NCBI GenBank assembly: GCA_945829235.1
Contig: CALZUA010000002.1
Coordinates: 1-58,649 of the forward strand
DNA from: an uncultured Clostridia bacterium
Lineage (GTDB): Bacteria; Bacillota; Clostridia; Oscillospirales; Ruminococcaceae
Direction of reading: 5' to 3'
DNA length: 58,649 nucleotides
This document shows positions 50,569 through 58,649 of the stretch, in pieces; position 1 is the first letter of the stretch, and each line of letters opens with the position of its first letter. The position numbers and the translations under genes were made by a program. The notes beneath the pieces were generated by a model. It searched no databases, was not told the DNA's origin, and saw only the letters and a list, made by a program, of their open reading frames with translations.

Positions 50569-51579
50569 TTAAAAGATTGCCGTGCAGTCGCCGAAGGAGA
50601 AGAAACGATATTTTTCTTCAATGGCAATTTTGTACGCGTTGAGCGTTTTTTCACGTCCGAGAAATGCTGAAACAAGCATAATGAGCGTGCTTTCGGGGAG
50701 GTGAAAATTGGTAATCATCCCGTCCACGCACTTAAACTCGTAGCCAGGATAGATGAAAATGCCGGTATCGTCGGTGAGTTTGCCGCTTTGCGCAGCGCTT
50801 TCGAGGGTACGGCATGAGGTTGTCCCGACCGCGATAACCCGTCCGCCGCGAGCCTTTGTTTGCTTGATTTTCTCGGCGGTTTCTTGGGGAATTGAGTAGT
50901 GTTCAACGTGCATTTTGTGTTCGAGAATATTGTCCTCCTTGACGGGACGGAACGTTCCAAGCCCAACGTGAAGCGTGACAAAAGCGGTATCTACGCCCAT
51001 TTCGCGCGCTATCTCAAACTCACGTTCGGTGAAATGCAAGCCTGCTGTCGGAGCGGCGGCAGAGCCTGTTTCGCGGCAGTAAATTGTGTTATAGCGGTCC
51101 TTGTCCTTGAGCTTTTCGGTGATATATGGCGGGAGCGGCATCTGCCCGATTCTGTCCAAAATATCGAAAAAATCCCCCTCAAACGTGAACCGCACAATCC
51201 TATTTCCTCCGTCCTCGTTTCCGATAATCTCGGCGGAGAGCCCCTCGGGGAAATCCACGACAGCGCCGGGCTTCAGACGGCGACCGGGTTTTACCATAGT
51301 TTCCCAGTCCGTCAGACTTTTTCTGTTCAGCAGAAGGAATTCCACGGGAACACCGGTTTCGCGTTTTGTACCGTAAATTCTCGCGGGAAAGACCTTGCTG
51401 TCGTTCATCACGAGTAGGTCACCTTTTTTCAGGTAATTGCATATATTGAAGAAACGGTCGTGAGTAATTTCACCTGTTTCCCTTGAAATAACCATCAGCC
51501 GCGAGCTGTCGCGGGGTTCTGCGGGAGTTTGAGCGATAAGCTCGGGCGGTAAATCGTAGTAAAAATCACTTTTCAGCAT
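50569..51579 (-). CDS. queA: S-adenosylmethionine:tRNA ribosyltransferase-isomerase
   Basis: 336 residues from the ATG at 51579 (GAGG upstream). QueA makes epoxyqueuosine in tRNA during queuosine synthesis. Typical sequences are [15 protein letters not shown] at the start, DSSRLMV, GTFRPVK and, near the end, NFHLPESTL. An upstream extension is open but has no ribosome site. Promoter at 51614-51642. Confidence 0.95.
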   Translation of the reverse strand: MLKSDFYYDLPPELIAQTPAEPRDSSRLMVISRETGEITHDRFFNICNYLKKGDLLVMNDSKVFPARIYGTKRETGVPVEFLLLNRKSLTDWETMVKPGRRLKPGAVVDFPEGLSAEIIGNEDGGNRIVRFTFEGDFFDILDRIGQMPLPPYITEKLKDKDRYNTIYCRETGSAAAPTAGLHFTEREFEIAREMGVDTAFVTLHVGLGTFRPVKEDNILEHKMHVEHYSIPQETAEKIKQTKARGGRVIAVGTTSCRTLESAAQSGKLTDDTGIFIYPGYEFKCVDGMITNFHLPESTLIMLVSAFLGREKTLNAYKIAIEEKYRFFSFGDCTAIF

Positions 51580-51613
51580 TGTTTTAAACCTCGTTTTTCT
51601 AAACATCGTTTTT

Positions 51614-51642
51614 ATTTTAACACTTTTCACAAATTTTGTCAA
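51614..51642 (-). promoter_or_regulatory. Promoter of queA
   Basis: TTGACA (51637-51642), 17 bases, TAAAAT (51614-51619) on the minus strand, divergent from the lysine riboswitch promoter. Confidence 0.75.
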
Positions 51643-51683
51643 CCTTAGACGTGCAATGTTTATAAAAAAATTGCGTAGAAGTA

Positions 51684-51712
51684 TTGACAAACGCGAAAAG
51701 TTGTGGTAAAAT
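51684..51712 (+). promoter_or_regulatory. Promoter of the asd-dap operon
   Basis: TTGACA, 17 bases, TAAAAT, ahead of the lysine riboswitch. Confidence 0.75.
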
Positions 51713-51739
51713 GAGATAAGTTCAGCATACGGACGGAAA

Positions 51740-51965
51740 TTAGTTTTCGTCTTGTGTTAAACGATATATCCGGTAGAGGTGCGGTGATGATGAGTAGCGG
51801 CGACAGAGCTTGTCGGAGAGCAGTCGTGAAAGGCAAAACCGCCGAGGAGCGCGTAATCCGATGTGCGCGTTATCCGGTTGTGCGTCGAACAGGCGTATGA
51901 CTGTCATCGAGTTGCTTGATGGAGCGCTGCCGCAAAATATTTTGTTTTGCAGTAACAGCATAAGA
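51740..51965 (+). promoter_or_regulatory. Lysine riboswitch (L-box)
   Basis: Contains the characteristic core pieces in order: AGAGGTGCGG, GATGAGTAG, GTGAAAGGCAAAACCGCCGA and a final GGAGCGCTGCCGC closing strand. It lies upstream of asd, dapA and dapB, the diaminopimelate/lysine pathway, which is the expected target. Lysine binding should favour the terminator that follows. Confidence 0.9.
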
Positions 51966-51968
51966 GCG

Positions 51969-51996
51969 ACCGATGACATTTTATCATCGGTTTTTT
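51969..51996 (+). terminator. Riboswitch-controlled terminator
   Basis: ACCGATGA/TCATCGGT stem followed by six T, 40 bases before asd. Confidence 0.85.
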
Positions 51997-52035
51997 ATTT
52001 TAATTTTATCATTATAACAAAGGAAGGTTACAGAA

Positions 52036-53118
52036 ATGAAAGAAAAGTACAATGTGGGAATTATCGGAGCAACGGGAATGGTCGGACAGCGTTTTGCTAT
52101 TCTTCTTGAAAATCACCCGTGGTTTAACGTGAAGGTGCTGGCAGCGTCCTCGCGTTCGGCTGGAAAGACCTATAAAGAGGCTGTCGGAGAGCGTTGGTTT
52201 ATGGACGTTCCGATGCCCAAAAATATGGAAAATATCGTAATCAAGGACGCTGAGGCTGATGTTAATGAAATCGCTTCGGAAGTTGATTTCGTATTCTGCG
52301 CGGTTAATATGAAGAAGGACGAAATCAAGGCTCTCGAGGAGAAGTACGCAAAGGCAGAGTGCCCCGTTATGTCCAACAACTCGGCAAACCGCGGTGTGCC
52401 TGATGTTCCGATGATTATTCCCGAGGTTAACGCAGACCACGCGGCTGTTATCGAAACGCAGAAAAAGCGTCTTGGAACAAAGCGCGGATTTATTTCGGTC
52501 AAGTCAAACTGCTCCATTCAGAGCTATGTACCGGCGCTTTCTCCGCTGAGAAAATTTGGAATTACGGAAATTCTCGCGTGTACCTATCAGGCAATTTCGG
52601 GCGCAGGCAAGACCTTTGCAACTTGGCCCGAGATGGTTGACAACATTATCCCCTACATCGGCGGTGAAGAGGAGAAGTCCGAGCAGGAGCCGCTCAAGGT
52701 TTGGGGACATATCGAAAACGGCGTTATCGTAAACGCTGAAAAGCCCTCTATCACAACTCAGTGCCTTCGTGTTCCCGTTTCAAACGGACACTTTGCAGCT
52801 GTTTTCGTAAGATTTGAGAACAAGCCGTCTATGGAGGAAATCAAGAAGATTTGGGCTGAATACACGGCAGAGCCGCAGGCTTTGAACTTGCCGTCTGCAC
52901 CCAAGCAGTTCCTGCACTATTTTGAGGAGGACAATATGCCGCAGACCACGCTTCACCGCAATCTTGAAGGCGGTATGGCAGTTTCTATCGGCAGACTTCG
53001 TCCCGACACGCAGTTTGACTACAAGTTTGTCTGCCTGTCGCACAACACCTTGAGAGGCGCAGCAGGCGGCGCTGTTGAAATGGCAGAGCTTCTTGCAGCA
53101 AAGGGTTATCTTGACTGA
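52036..53118 (+). CDS. asd: Aspartate-semialdehyde dehydrogenase
   Basis: 360 residues. NADP-binding GIIGATGMVGQRF at the start and the active-site Cys in SVKSNCSIQ. Length and sequence fit the archaeal/fungal-like branch of Asd that occurs in some Clostridia. It reduces aspartyl phosphate to the semialdehyde, the substrate of DapA downstream. First gene of the riboswitch operon, with AAGGAAGG upstream. Confidence 0.95.
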   Translation: MKEKYNVGIIGATGMVGQRFAILLENHPWFNVKVLAASSRSAGKTYKEAVGERWFMDVPMPKNMENIVIKDAEADVNEIASEVDFVFCAVNMKKDEIKALEEKYAKAECPVMSNNSANRGVPDVPMIIPEVNADHAAVIETQKKRLGTKRGFISVKSNCSIQSYVPALSPLRKFGITEILACTYQAISGAGKTFATWPEMVDNIIPYIGGEEEKSEQEPLKVWGHIENGVIVNAEKPSITTQCLRVPVSNGHFAAVFVRFENKPSMEEIKKIWAEYTAEPQALNLPSAPKQFLHYFEEDNMPQTTLHRNLEGGMAVSIGRLRPDTQFDYKFVCLSHNTLRGAAGGAVEMAELLAAKGYLD

Positions 53119-53150
53119 TAGTTTTTCGATTTATCGAGAAAGGTGATTTT

Positions 53151-54041
53151 ATGAGCAATACTATCTTCACGGGCTGCGCTACGGCGATAGCTACACCGAT
53201 GAATTCGGACGGAAGTATAAATTATGATGAATTCGGCAGACTTATCGACTGGCAGATTGACAACATAATCGACGCGCTCGTAATCTGCGGAACAACAGGC
53301 GAGAGCGCGACAATGACCGACGAGGAGCATATAGAGGTTATTCGTTACGGCATTAAGCGGGTTGCGGGACGTGTTCCCGTAATCGCGGGTGCGGGCTCGA
53401 ACGATACCGCTTATGCTGTCGAGCTGTCAAAGGAAGCCGAAAAAGCGGGCGCAGACGCTCTGCTTCAGGTTACACCTTATTATAATAAGGCTTCGCAGCG
53501 CGGTCTTGTAAAGCACTTTACGGCAATCGCAGACGCTGTGAATATCCCGATAATGCTGTACAACGTGCCGTCAAGAACAGGTTGCAACATTGCAGTTGAT
53601 ACATACATCGAGCTTGCAAAGCACCCGAATATTACGGCTGTAAAAGAGGCGAGCGGCAAAATGGAAACCGTAATGGGAATTGCCGCGAACACCGACCTTG
53701 ACATTTATTCGGGCAACGACGACGAGGCGCTTTGCTGTCTGGCGCTTGGCGGAAAGGGACTTATTTCGGTAACGTCAAACGTTGCTCCGTTGATGAAGCA
53801 CAACGAAATCTCCCTTTACCTTGACGGCAAAAGGGAAGAAGCGCTCGAAATCGCGAAGAAGCTGTTCGCGCTCGACAAGGCAATGTTTATGGACGTAAAT
53901 CCCATTCCCGTTAAGGAAGCACTGAATTTAGCGGGATTTAAGGCGGGCGAGTGCAGACTGCCGCTTTGCTCGATGAGCGATGAGATGAAGGCAAAGCTGA
54001 AGGCTGAAATGGAAAAAGTCGGGCTTTTGAACATTGTCTGA
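53151..54041 (+). CDS. dapA: 4-hydroxy-tetrahydrodipicolinate synthase
   Basis: 296 residues, TIM barrel. GTTGESATM near 45, the active Tyr in LYNVPSRTG and the Schiff-base Lys in TAVKEASG near 165. It condenses pyruvate with aspartate semialdehyde. It follows asd by 32 bases with its own ribosome site (AAAGGTG). Confidence 0.96.
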   Translation: MSNTIFTGCATAIATPMNSDGSINYDEFGRLIDWQIDNIIDALVICGTTGESATMTDEEHIEVIRYGIKRVAGRVPVIAGAGSNDTAYAVELSKEAEKAGADALLQVTPYYNKASQRGLVKHFTAIADAVNIPIMLYNVPSRTGCNIAVDTYIELAKHPNITAVKEASGKMETVMGIAANTDLDIYSGNDDEALCCLALGGKGLISVTSNVAPLMKHNEISLYLDGKREEALEIAKKLFALDKAMFMDVNPIPVKEALNLAGFKAGECRLPLCSMSDEMKAKLKAEMEKVGLLNIV

Positions 54042-54059
54042 TTTTAGAAGGAGCGTAAA

Positions 54060-54818
54060 ATGACAAGGATTTCAATTTCAGGCGCGAACGGCAGAATGGG
54101 TCGCGTTATCGCGGCTCTGGCAAAGGAACGCGCCGATTGTGAAATAGTATCGGGAATTGATAAAATCACGGAAAAATACGATGATTTTCCGATTGTCGGA
54201 AACGTTTTCGATTTGCCCGAAAAGCCCGATGTGATTATCGATTTTTCGCACCCGTCAACGCTTGACGATTTGCTCTCGTACTGCAAGATGAACAGTGTTC
54301 CGTTGGTTATCGCAACAACCGGTTATACAGACGAGGAGCGCTCGAAGATAACAGCTGCGGCTTCTCAAACACCGATTTTCTTCACGTTCAATATGTCGCT
54401 CGGAATAAATCTGCTCGCGGAGCTTGCGCGTAAGGCGGCGCAGATTTTGGGTTCGCAGTTTGACGTGGAAATTGTCGAAAAGCACCACAATCAGAAGAAA
54501 GACGCGCCTTCGGGAACGGCGATAATGCTTGCCGAGGCGATAAACGAGGAGCTTGGCAACAGCAAGCGTTATATCTATGACCGTCATTCCGTTCGGCAGC
54601 CGCGCGGCAAGGACGAAATCGGAATGCATTCGGTGCGCGGCGGAACGATTGTCGGCGAGCACGACATTATTTTCGCGGGACACGACGAGGTGATAACCCT
54701 GTCGCACTCCGCGCAGTCGAGAGAGGTTTTTGCGGCGGGCGCGGTGAACGCGGCGGTATTTCTTGCGGGAAAACCCGCGGGACTTTACGCGATGAGCGAT
54801 TTGATTAAGGAGGGCTGA
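54060..54818 (+). CDS. dapB: 4-hydroxy-tetrahydrodipicolinate reductase
   Basis: 252 residues. Nucleotide-binding SGANGRMGRVI at the start, VIDFSHPSTLDD, ATTGYTDEE, and the catalytic EKHHNQKKDAPSGTA near 140-155. It reduces the DapA product. AAGGAG precedes the ATG, 19 bases after dapA. Confidence 0.96.
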   Translation: MTRISISGANGRMGRVIAALAKERADCEIVSGIDKITEKYDDFPIVGNVFDLPEKPDVIIDFSHPSTLDDLLSYCKMNSVPLVIATTGYTDEERSKITAAASQTPIFFTFNMSLGINLLAELARKAAQILGSQFDVEIVEKHHNQKKDAPSGTAIMLAEAINEELGNSKRYIYDRHSVRQPRGKDEIGMHSVRGGTIVGEHDIIFAGHDEVITLSHSAQSREVFAAGAVNAAVFLAGKPAGLYAMSDLIKEG

Positions 54819-54820
54819 AA

Positions 54821-55267
54821 ATGAAACTTGATGTAACCGAAAATGTTTCTGCGGTATCTTTCAATAACGTTCCGCTTGATCGGACAATTATGGAGGACAC
54901 GCTGAAAATTGTTGCAAACGCGGGGATTAACGTTGATATGATATCGATGACCGCGCCGACTTCCGAGATTTTCAGCTTTGGTTTTACGGTAAAGGACGAT
55001 GATATCCCGAAGCTGTTGGGAATTGTAAAGGAGTTGCGCGAGAAGGACTGCGTTGCGCCGATGATAAACAGCGGCAACCGTAAAATTGTAATTAAAACGG
55101 GCACAATGACTAACACAATCGGATTTGCGGCAAGAGTTTTCGAGATTTTGAACGGCTTGTCCGCGATGATTTTGATGATAACAACGGGCGAGGACGAAAT
55201 CTCCGTTCTTATCAGAAATGCGGACGCGGACGCAGTCTGCGCGGCATTTGAAAAGGAGTTTAAATGA
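54821..55267 (+). CDS. ACT-domain protein (aspartokinase regulatory-like)
   Basis: 148 residues made of two ACT folds: NVSAVSFNNVPLD with VDMISMTAP in the first and GFAARVFEILNG in the second. It looks like the regulatory part of an aspartate kinase without the kinase domain. In the lysine operon it may sense lysine or another amino acid, or act on a separate kinase. It starts 3 bases after dapB; AAGGAGG precedes. Confidence 0.8.
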   Translation: MKLDVTENVSAVSFNNVPLDRTIMEDTLKIVANAGINVDMISMTAPTSEIFSFGFTVKDDDIPKLLGIVKELREKDCVAPMINSGNRKIVIKTGTMTNTIGFAARVFEILNGLSAMILMITTGEDEISVLIRNADADAVCAAFEKEFK

Positions 55268-56196
55268 TTTTAGCGGCAAATTTGGTTTCGGAGGACGCCG
55301 CGTCAACGAGCAGTTCGCTTGAGGAGGCGTTCCCCGACCTTTCGGGAAATCCCGAGCAAACGCTTACGGCATTGGGGAAGTTCTTCAATAATATTTGGGA
55401 AGCGTTTTTGCGGGCAATTCCGTCAATTCTTTTGGCAATCGCGATTTTGGTTGTTGGGATAATATTGACGAAAATTTGTGTAAAGCTGATGTCAAAAGGG
55501 CTGTCAAAGACAAAGCTCGACTTGACGGTAGTGAAATTCACAACGCAGGTCACGAAAATTCTGCTTTACGTTTTGCTTTTGACTGTGGTTTTGAGTATGG
55601 TAGGAATACCGGCAACCTCGATTATCACGGTAATCGGCACCGCAGGTGTTGCAATCGGACTTGCCTTGCAAAATTCCCTGTCGAACGTAGCGGGCGGATT
55701 TTTGCTGATGATAACTAAGCCGTTTAAAATCGGCGACTACATAATCTCAAACGGTGTTGAGGGCACTGTTTCGCAGATTTCGATACTCCACACGCGTTTG
55801 GATTCCGTGACAAATCAAGCGATTTTCATACCGAACGGGCTTGCGATAAATGCGGTTGTTGTCAACAATTCGCAGAACGCCGAGCGCCGTGTTGATGTGG
55901 ATTTTTCGATATCCTACAAGGACGATTTCGAGCTTGCGCGTCAAACGATAACTGACATCATCAAGTCGCACGAAAAGGTTGACAAGCAACGTGAGATTTT
56001 CGTTCGTATGAGCGAGCACGGCGAGAGCGCGATTATTATCACATCGCGTTGCTGGTGCAAAAACGCTGATTATTGGCAGGTGCATTTTGACTTAATCGAG
56101 CAGGTTCGCGCGGCGTTTATCGAGAAGGATATTGAGATACCGTTCAAGCAAATCGATATCAACATCAACGCTCTTCCCGACAACAAATCCGAATAA
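55264..56196 (+). CDS. mscS: MscS-family small-conductance mechanosensitive channel
   Basis: 310 residues. Membrane spans near 55-75 and 100-120, then the pore helix GTAGVAIGLALQNSLSNVAGG and the beta domain beginning FLLMITKPFKIGDYI. It opens under osmotic downshock. It overlaps the ACT gene by four bases (ATGA) with AAGGAG upstream, so it belongs to the operon although it has no obvious link to lysine synthesis. Confidence 0.93.
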   Translation: MILAANLVSEDAASTSSSLEEAFPDLSGNPEQTLTALGKFFNNIWEAFLRAIPSILLAIAILVVGIILTKICVKLMSKGLSKTKLDLTVVKFTTQVTKILLYVLLLTVVLSMVGIPATSIITVIGTAGVAIGLALQNSLSNVAGGFLLMITKPFKIGDYIISNGVEGTVSQISILHTRLDSVTNQAIFIPNGLAINAVVVNNSQNAERRVDVDFSISYKDDFELARQTITDIIKSHEKVDKQREIFVRMSEHGESAIIITSRCWCKNADYWQVHFDLIEQVRAAFIEKDIEIPFKQIDININALPDNKSE

Positions 56197-56200
56197 AACT

Positions 56201-56230
56201 AAATCCGAGGTGAGAGCCTCGGATTTTTGT
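56201..56230. terminator. Bidirectional terminator between mscS and the acetyltransferase
   Basis: AAATCCGAGG/CCTCGGATTT with T tracts on both strands; serves the two convergent genes. Confidence 0.85.
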
Positions 56231-56851
56231 TTATTTCCCGACTTCCTGAAGAGCCTCTTTATCGAATTCGCGATTCTTGAAATAGTATTTCTTATCATCA
56301 TCGGTGATTTCTCTGATAACCCGACAAGGATTTCCGGCGGCGATTACGTTTGGGGGAACGTCCTTTGTGACAACCGCTCCTGCGCCGATAACCGAGCCTT
56401 CTCCGATATTAACCCCGGGGCAAATCACAACATTTCCGCCAATCCAGCAGTTGTCACCAATTGTAATGGGAATGCCGTATTCAAGCATTGTGTTTCTCAT
56501 CTCATAATGAACAGGGTGACCCGCAGTATAAATTGAAACATTCGGCGCTATGAAAACGTTATTTCCGATTGTAACCTTGGCAACATCAAGCACGGTAAAA
56601 TTATAGTTTGCGAAAAAGTTGTTGCCGACCTCGATGTTCTTGCCGTAATCACAGTGAAAAGGCTGCATAATCGCCAAATTTTTACCCGCTTTTCCGAGAA
56701 TATCCCGCAAAAGCTCTTCAAGCCTTTTTACATCACGCGGATTTGTATTGTTGAACTCAAAAATTTTACAGCGGTTTTCAAGCATTAGCCTGTTACATTC
56801 TTCATCGGCGATATAAGCAAGACTGTTGTTTTTTCTTGTAATATTATCCAT
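56231..56851 (-). CDS. Sugar O-acetyltransferase (maltose/galactoside type)
   Basis: 206 residues from the ATG at 56851 (AAAGGAG upstream). N-terminal Mac domain, then left-handed beta helix with hexapeptide repeats. The catalytic His lies in YTAGHPVHYE, with GDNCWIGGNVVICPGVNIGE and GAVVTKDVPPN typical of the Maa/LacA group. It transfers acetyl from acetyl-CoA to a sugar hydroxyl. Confidence 0.9.
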   Translation of the reverse strand: MDNITRKNNSLAYIADEECNRLMLENRCKIFEFNNTNPRDVKRLEELLRDILGKAGKNLAIMQPFHCDYGKNIEVGNNFFANYNFTVLDVAKVTIGNNVFIAPNVSIYTAGHPVHYEMRNTMLEYGIPITIGDNCWIGGNVVICPGVNIGEGSVIGAGAVVTKDVPPNVIAAGNPCRVIREITDDDKKYYFKNREFDKEALQEVGK

Positions 56852-56869
56852 AAAATCTCCTTTACCGAT

Positions 56870-56895
56870 AGTCCGCCGATTTTGCTCGGCGGACT
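56870..56895 (-). promoter_or_regulatory. Hairpin between the FtsX-type and acetyltransferase genes
   Basis: AGTCCGCCGA/TCGGCGGACT, a perfect 10-base stem. No T tract on the minus strand, so read-through into the acetyltransferase gene is possible. Confidence 0.5.
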
Positions 56896-56900
56896 TGATT

Positions 56901-58649
56901 TTATTCTGTACGGAGTGCCTCGACAGGGTCTTTCTTTGCCGCAATTCTCGCGGGGAAAAGTCCCGCAATAAGCGTAAGCAGCATACTGATAACCACGAGA
57001 ATAACACCGCCCTGCCACGGGAGCTGTGACATTCCCGAGATACCAGTGAGATACTCGATGATAATGTTAATCGGGATATTCAGCAGGAGCGTCACGCCAA
57101 TTCCGATAGCGCCCGCCGCAAATCCAACGATAAGCGTTTCCGCGTTGAAGACGTTGGAGATATCGCGCTTTGATGCACCAATCGCGCGCAGGATACCGAT
57201 TTCCTTGGTTCTTTCGAGAACCGAGATGTAGGTGATAATTCCAATCATAATCGACGAAACAACCAGCGAAATCGCCACAAACGCAATCAAGATGTACGAA
57301 ATCGAGTCGATAATTGTCGAAACGGAAGAAATCATCAAGCCGATATAGTCGGTGTAGTTGATAACGTCCTCGGGCTTATCCTCGGCGGTTTTTTGGTCGT
57401 TGTAAGCCTTGATGAAGCGAGTGATTTTCTCCTTGCCGTCAAAATCCTTTGCGTAAATCGAGATTGACGACGGCTCGGCAAGGTCGGCAAGACCGAGCTT
57501 TTGCAAATTCCCGTCATAGGTTGCCTCGGTAGTTTCTGGCTCCTGCATAAGCTTCATCATTTCTTGGAGCTGGCTTGTTGTGAGAACGGTCATCATTGCC
57601 CGAGAAATAGTCGCGGGAGTTGCCATGCCGTAAAGCGCGGTCTGTTGTTGCTCGGGAGGGAGCTGAGCAATCTGCGCAAGCTGTTCGGGCGAGAGGGAAG
57701 AGGTGACGATTTCGGCAAGCTTTTGCTGTTGTCCCTCAGACATCATCTGCATAACTCTCGCAAACGCTTCTTCTTGCGTCATCGGCTTCTTTTCAACACC
57801 GTCAACCGTAAATTCAATTCCTGTGAACACGTCAACCTTGGGATTTTCAAGCTGTTTTTTAACAAGCTCACTGTCGTTTGTGCGCTGAATCATAAACTCG
57901 GTGAGCGCGTGAGTGTAACCGATACCGCCGCTGTTTGTTGAGCTCAACAGGCTGTCGCTGTCGGGACGAACAACGCCGACAACCTTGATTTCGGGTGATT
58001 TTTCGAGAACGCTGTTCATATAATCCTTGTCGCCGCTCATATCGTCATAGCCGCCCTTATCGTTTGCCTTGTACAAGTCGGAGGTTGTGAGCAAACGGAA
58101 GGACATTGACATAAGCTGGTCGTAGGTGAAGGTGAGGTCGCCGGTATCAAGCTCGATGTTTTCGCCCGCCATAAACTTTGCCATCATATCGGTAAGCTCC
58201 TGCTGGTCGCGCAGACCGAGAGCGTAAAGGGCAACATCGGACAACTCGTTGTGCTCGTTTACGATGAAAACAACTTCGTTATAGCTTTCCGGCAACCGTC
58301 CCGCAAGCACTTCGTACTGCTCTTCGTTAGTCTGATTGTTGAGCATCTCGTGCCAGAAATTTGTCGCATTCATATTGCCCGAACCGCCGAGCATCGTTGA
58401 GTAAGTGCCGCCCATCTGACTGATTGTGCCGGACATTTCCGAGCCGAGCATTGCTTCCATAACGGTCGAGGGGTTAACTCTGATGATATTCTCGTTCAAA
58501 TCCTTGCCGTAGATATAGAGCTTGGGCGAGTAGCTGTACTGAATTTCGGTGATGCTGTCTTTGATATTATCGGGGTTTGACTCAAGATACTCCTTGAAAT
58601 CCTTGAGGTTGTTTTTGGTGATTTCCGAGAGCATACTCTTGACCATTTC
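56901..58649 (-). CDS. FtsX/MacB-type ABC permease, N-terminus beyond the window
   Basis: At least 582 residues; the true start is outside. A long extracytoplasmic part with a Gln-rich stretch (LSPEQLAQIAQLPPEQQQ) is followed by three C-terminal membrane segments and the FtsX signature ERTKEIGILRAIGASKRDIS. It ends LFPARIAAKKDPVEALRTE, the standard tail of these permeases. They usually export peptides or lipids or regulate wall enzymes with a partner ATPase, which should lie to the right. Confidence 0.88.
   Translation of the reverse strand, partial: EMVKSMLSEITKNNLKDFKEYLESNPDNIKDSITEIQYSYSPKLYIYGKDLNENIIRVNPSTVMEAMLGSEMSGTISQMGGTYSTMLGGSGNMNATNFWHEMLNNQTNEEQYEVLAGRLPESYNEVVFIVNEHNELSDVALYALGLRDQQELTDMMAKFMAGENIELDTGDLTFTYDQLMSMSFRLLTTSDLYKANDKGGYDDMSGDKDYMNSVLEKSPEIKVVGVVRPDSDSLLSSTNSGGIGYTHALTEFMIQRTNDSELVKKQLENPKVDVFTGIEFTVDGVEKKPMTQEEAFARVMQMMSEGQQQKLAEIVTSSLSPEQLAQIAQLPPEQQQTALYGMATPATISRAMMTVLTTSQLQEMMKLMQEPETTEATYDGNLQKLGLADLAEPSSISIYAKDFDGKEKITRFIKAYNDQKTAEDKPEDVINYTDYIGLMISSVSTIIDSISYILIAFVAISLVVSSIMIGIITYISVLERTKEIGILRAIGASKRDISNVFNAETLIVGFAAGAIGIGVTLLLNIPINIIIEYLTGISGMSQLPWQGGVILVVISMLLTLIAGLFPARIAAKKDPVEALRTE

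Overview
The window looks like a low-to-mid GC Firmicute of the class Clostridia, probably Oscillospirales/Ruminococcaceae. This rests on the conjugation gene set, AGGAGG ribosome sites, consensus TTGACA-17-TATAAT promoters, a lysine riboswitch and the housekeeping gene types; no rRNA is present to fix the genus.

Region 1 (1-32676) is the right part of an integrative conjugative element (ICE). Every convincing gene is on the minus strand. From the right end inwards they are a tyrosine integrase, small accessory and membrane genes, a sigma-4/alpha-CTD fusion regulator, a tandem-HTH regulator, ParA, ParB, a lipoprotein, a PcfB-like protein, the VirD4 coupling ATPase, a pilin-like protein, VirB6-like, PrgI-like and VirB4 proteins, a CD1108-type protein, topoisomerase III, SSB, a SpoVG-repeat protein, and a polyvalent protein of at least 2,799 residues (ArdC-like, PBECR3-like nuclease, YodL, N6-methylase, SNF2 helicase) that leaves the window at base 1. 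The ICE sits in the 3' end of a tRNA-Asn gene: a 46-base tRNA fragment at 32631-32676 marks its right end. No relaxase is visible; it is probably further left. A stem-loop GTGCTA-N4-TAGCAC is scattered through ICE leaders and, in frame, through ICE genes. Two ICE leaders also carry copies of one structured RNA.

Region 2 (32677-38200) is an RNA-rich island. After tandem tRNA-proximal terminators come five minus-strand transcription units, each with its own TTGACA-17-TATAAT promoter, leader hairpins, three to five 34-37-base repeats and an intrinsic terminator. The repeats can fold as an H-type pseudoknot with covarying stems and resemble the ToxI antitoxin RNA of type III toxin-antitoxin systems, but no ToxN gene is near. 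A zeta-like kinase gene follows. Divergent from it are six plus-strand units, each a perfect promoter plus a terminator-ended structured RNA of about 65 bases. Their antisense strand resembles the 3' end of the PBECR3 nuclease domain coded inside the ICE polyvalent gene. A TnpV-like gene and a second copy of the ICE lipoprotein close the island.

Region 3 (38200-58649) is ordinary chromosome: a chemoreceptor; a five-gene operon with a circularly permuted ATP-grasp enzyme, alpha-E protein, transglutaminase and two aspartoacylase-like proteins; a TM1266-type regulator with a NitT/TauT-type ABC transporter behind a leader with two look-alike hairpins; an AI-2E family protein; an amidohydrolase; queA; a lysine-riboswitch-controlled asd-dapA-dapB-ACT-mscS operon; a sugar O-acetyltransferase; and a truncated FtsX-type permease. 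Identifications are from reading translations and motifs; no database search or folding program was run.
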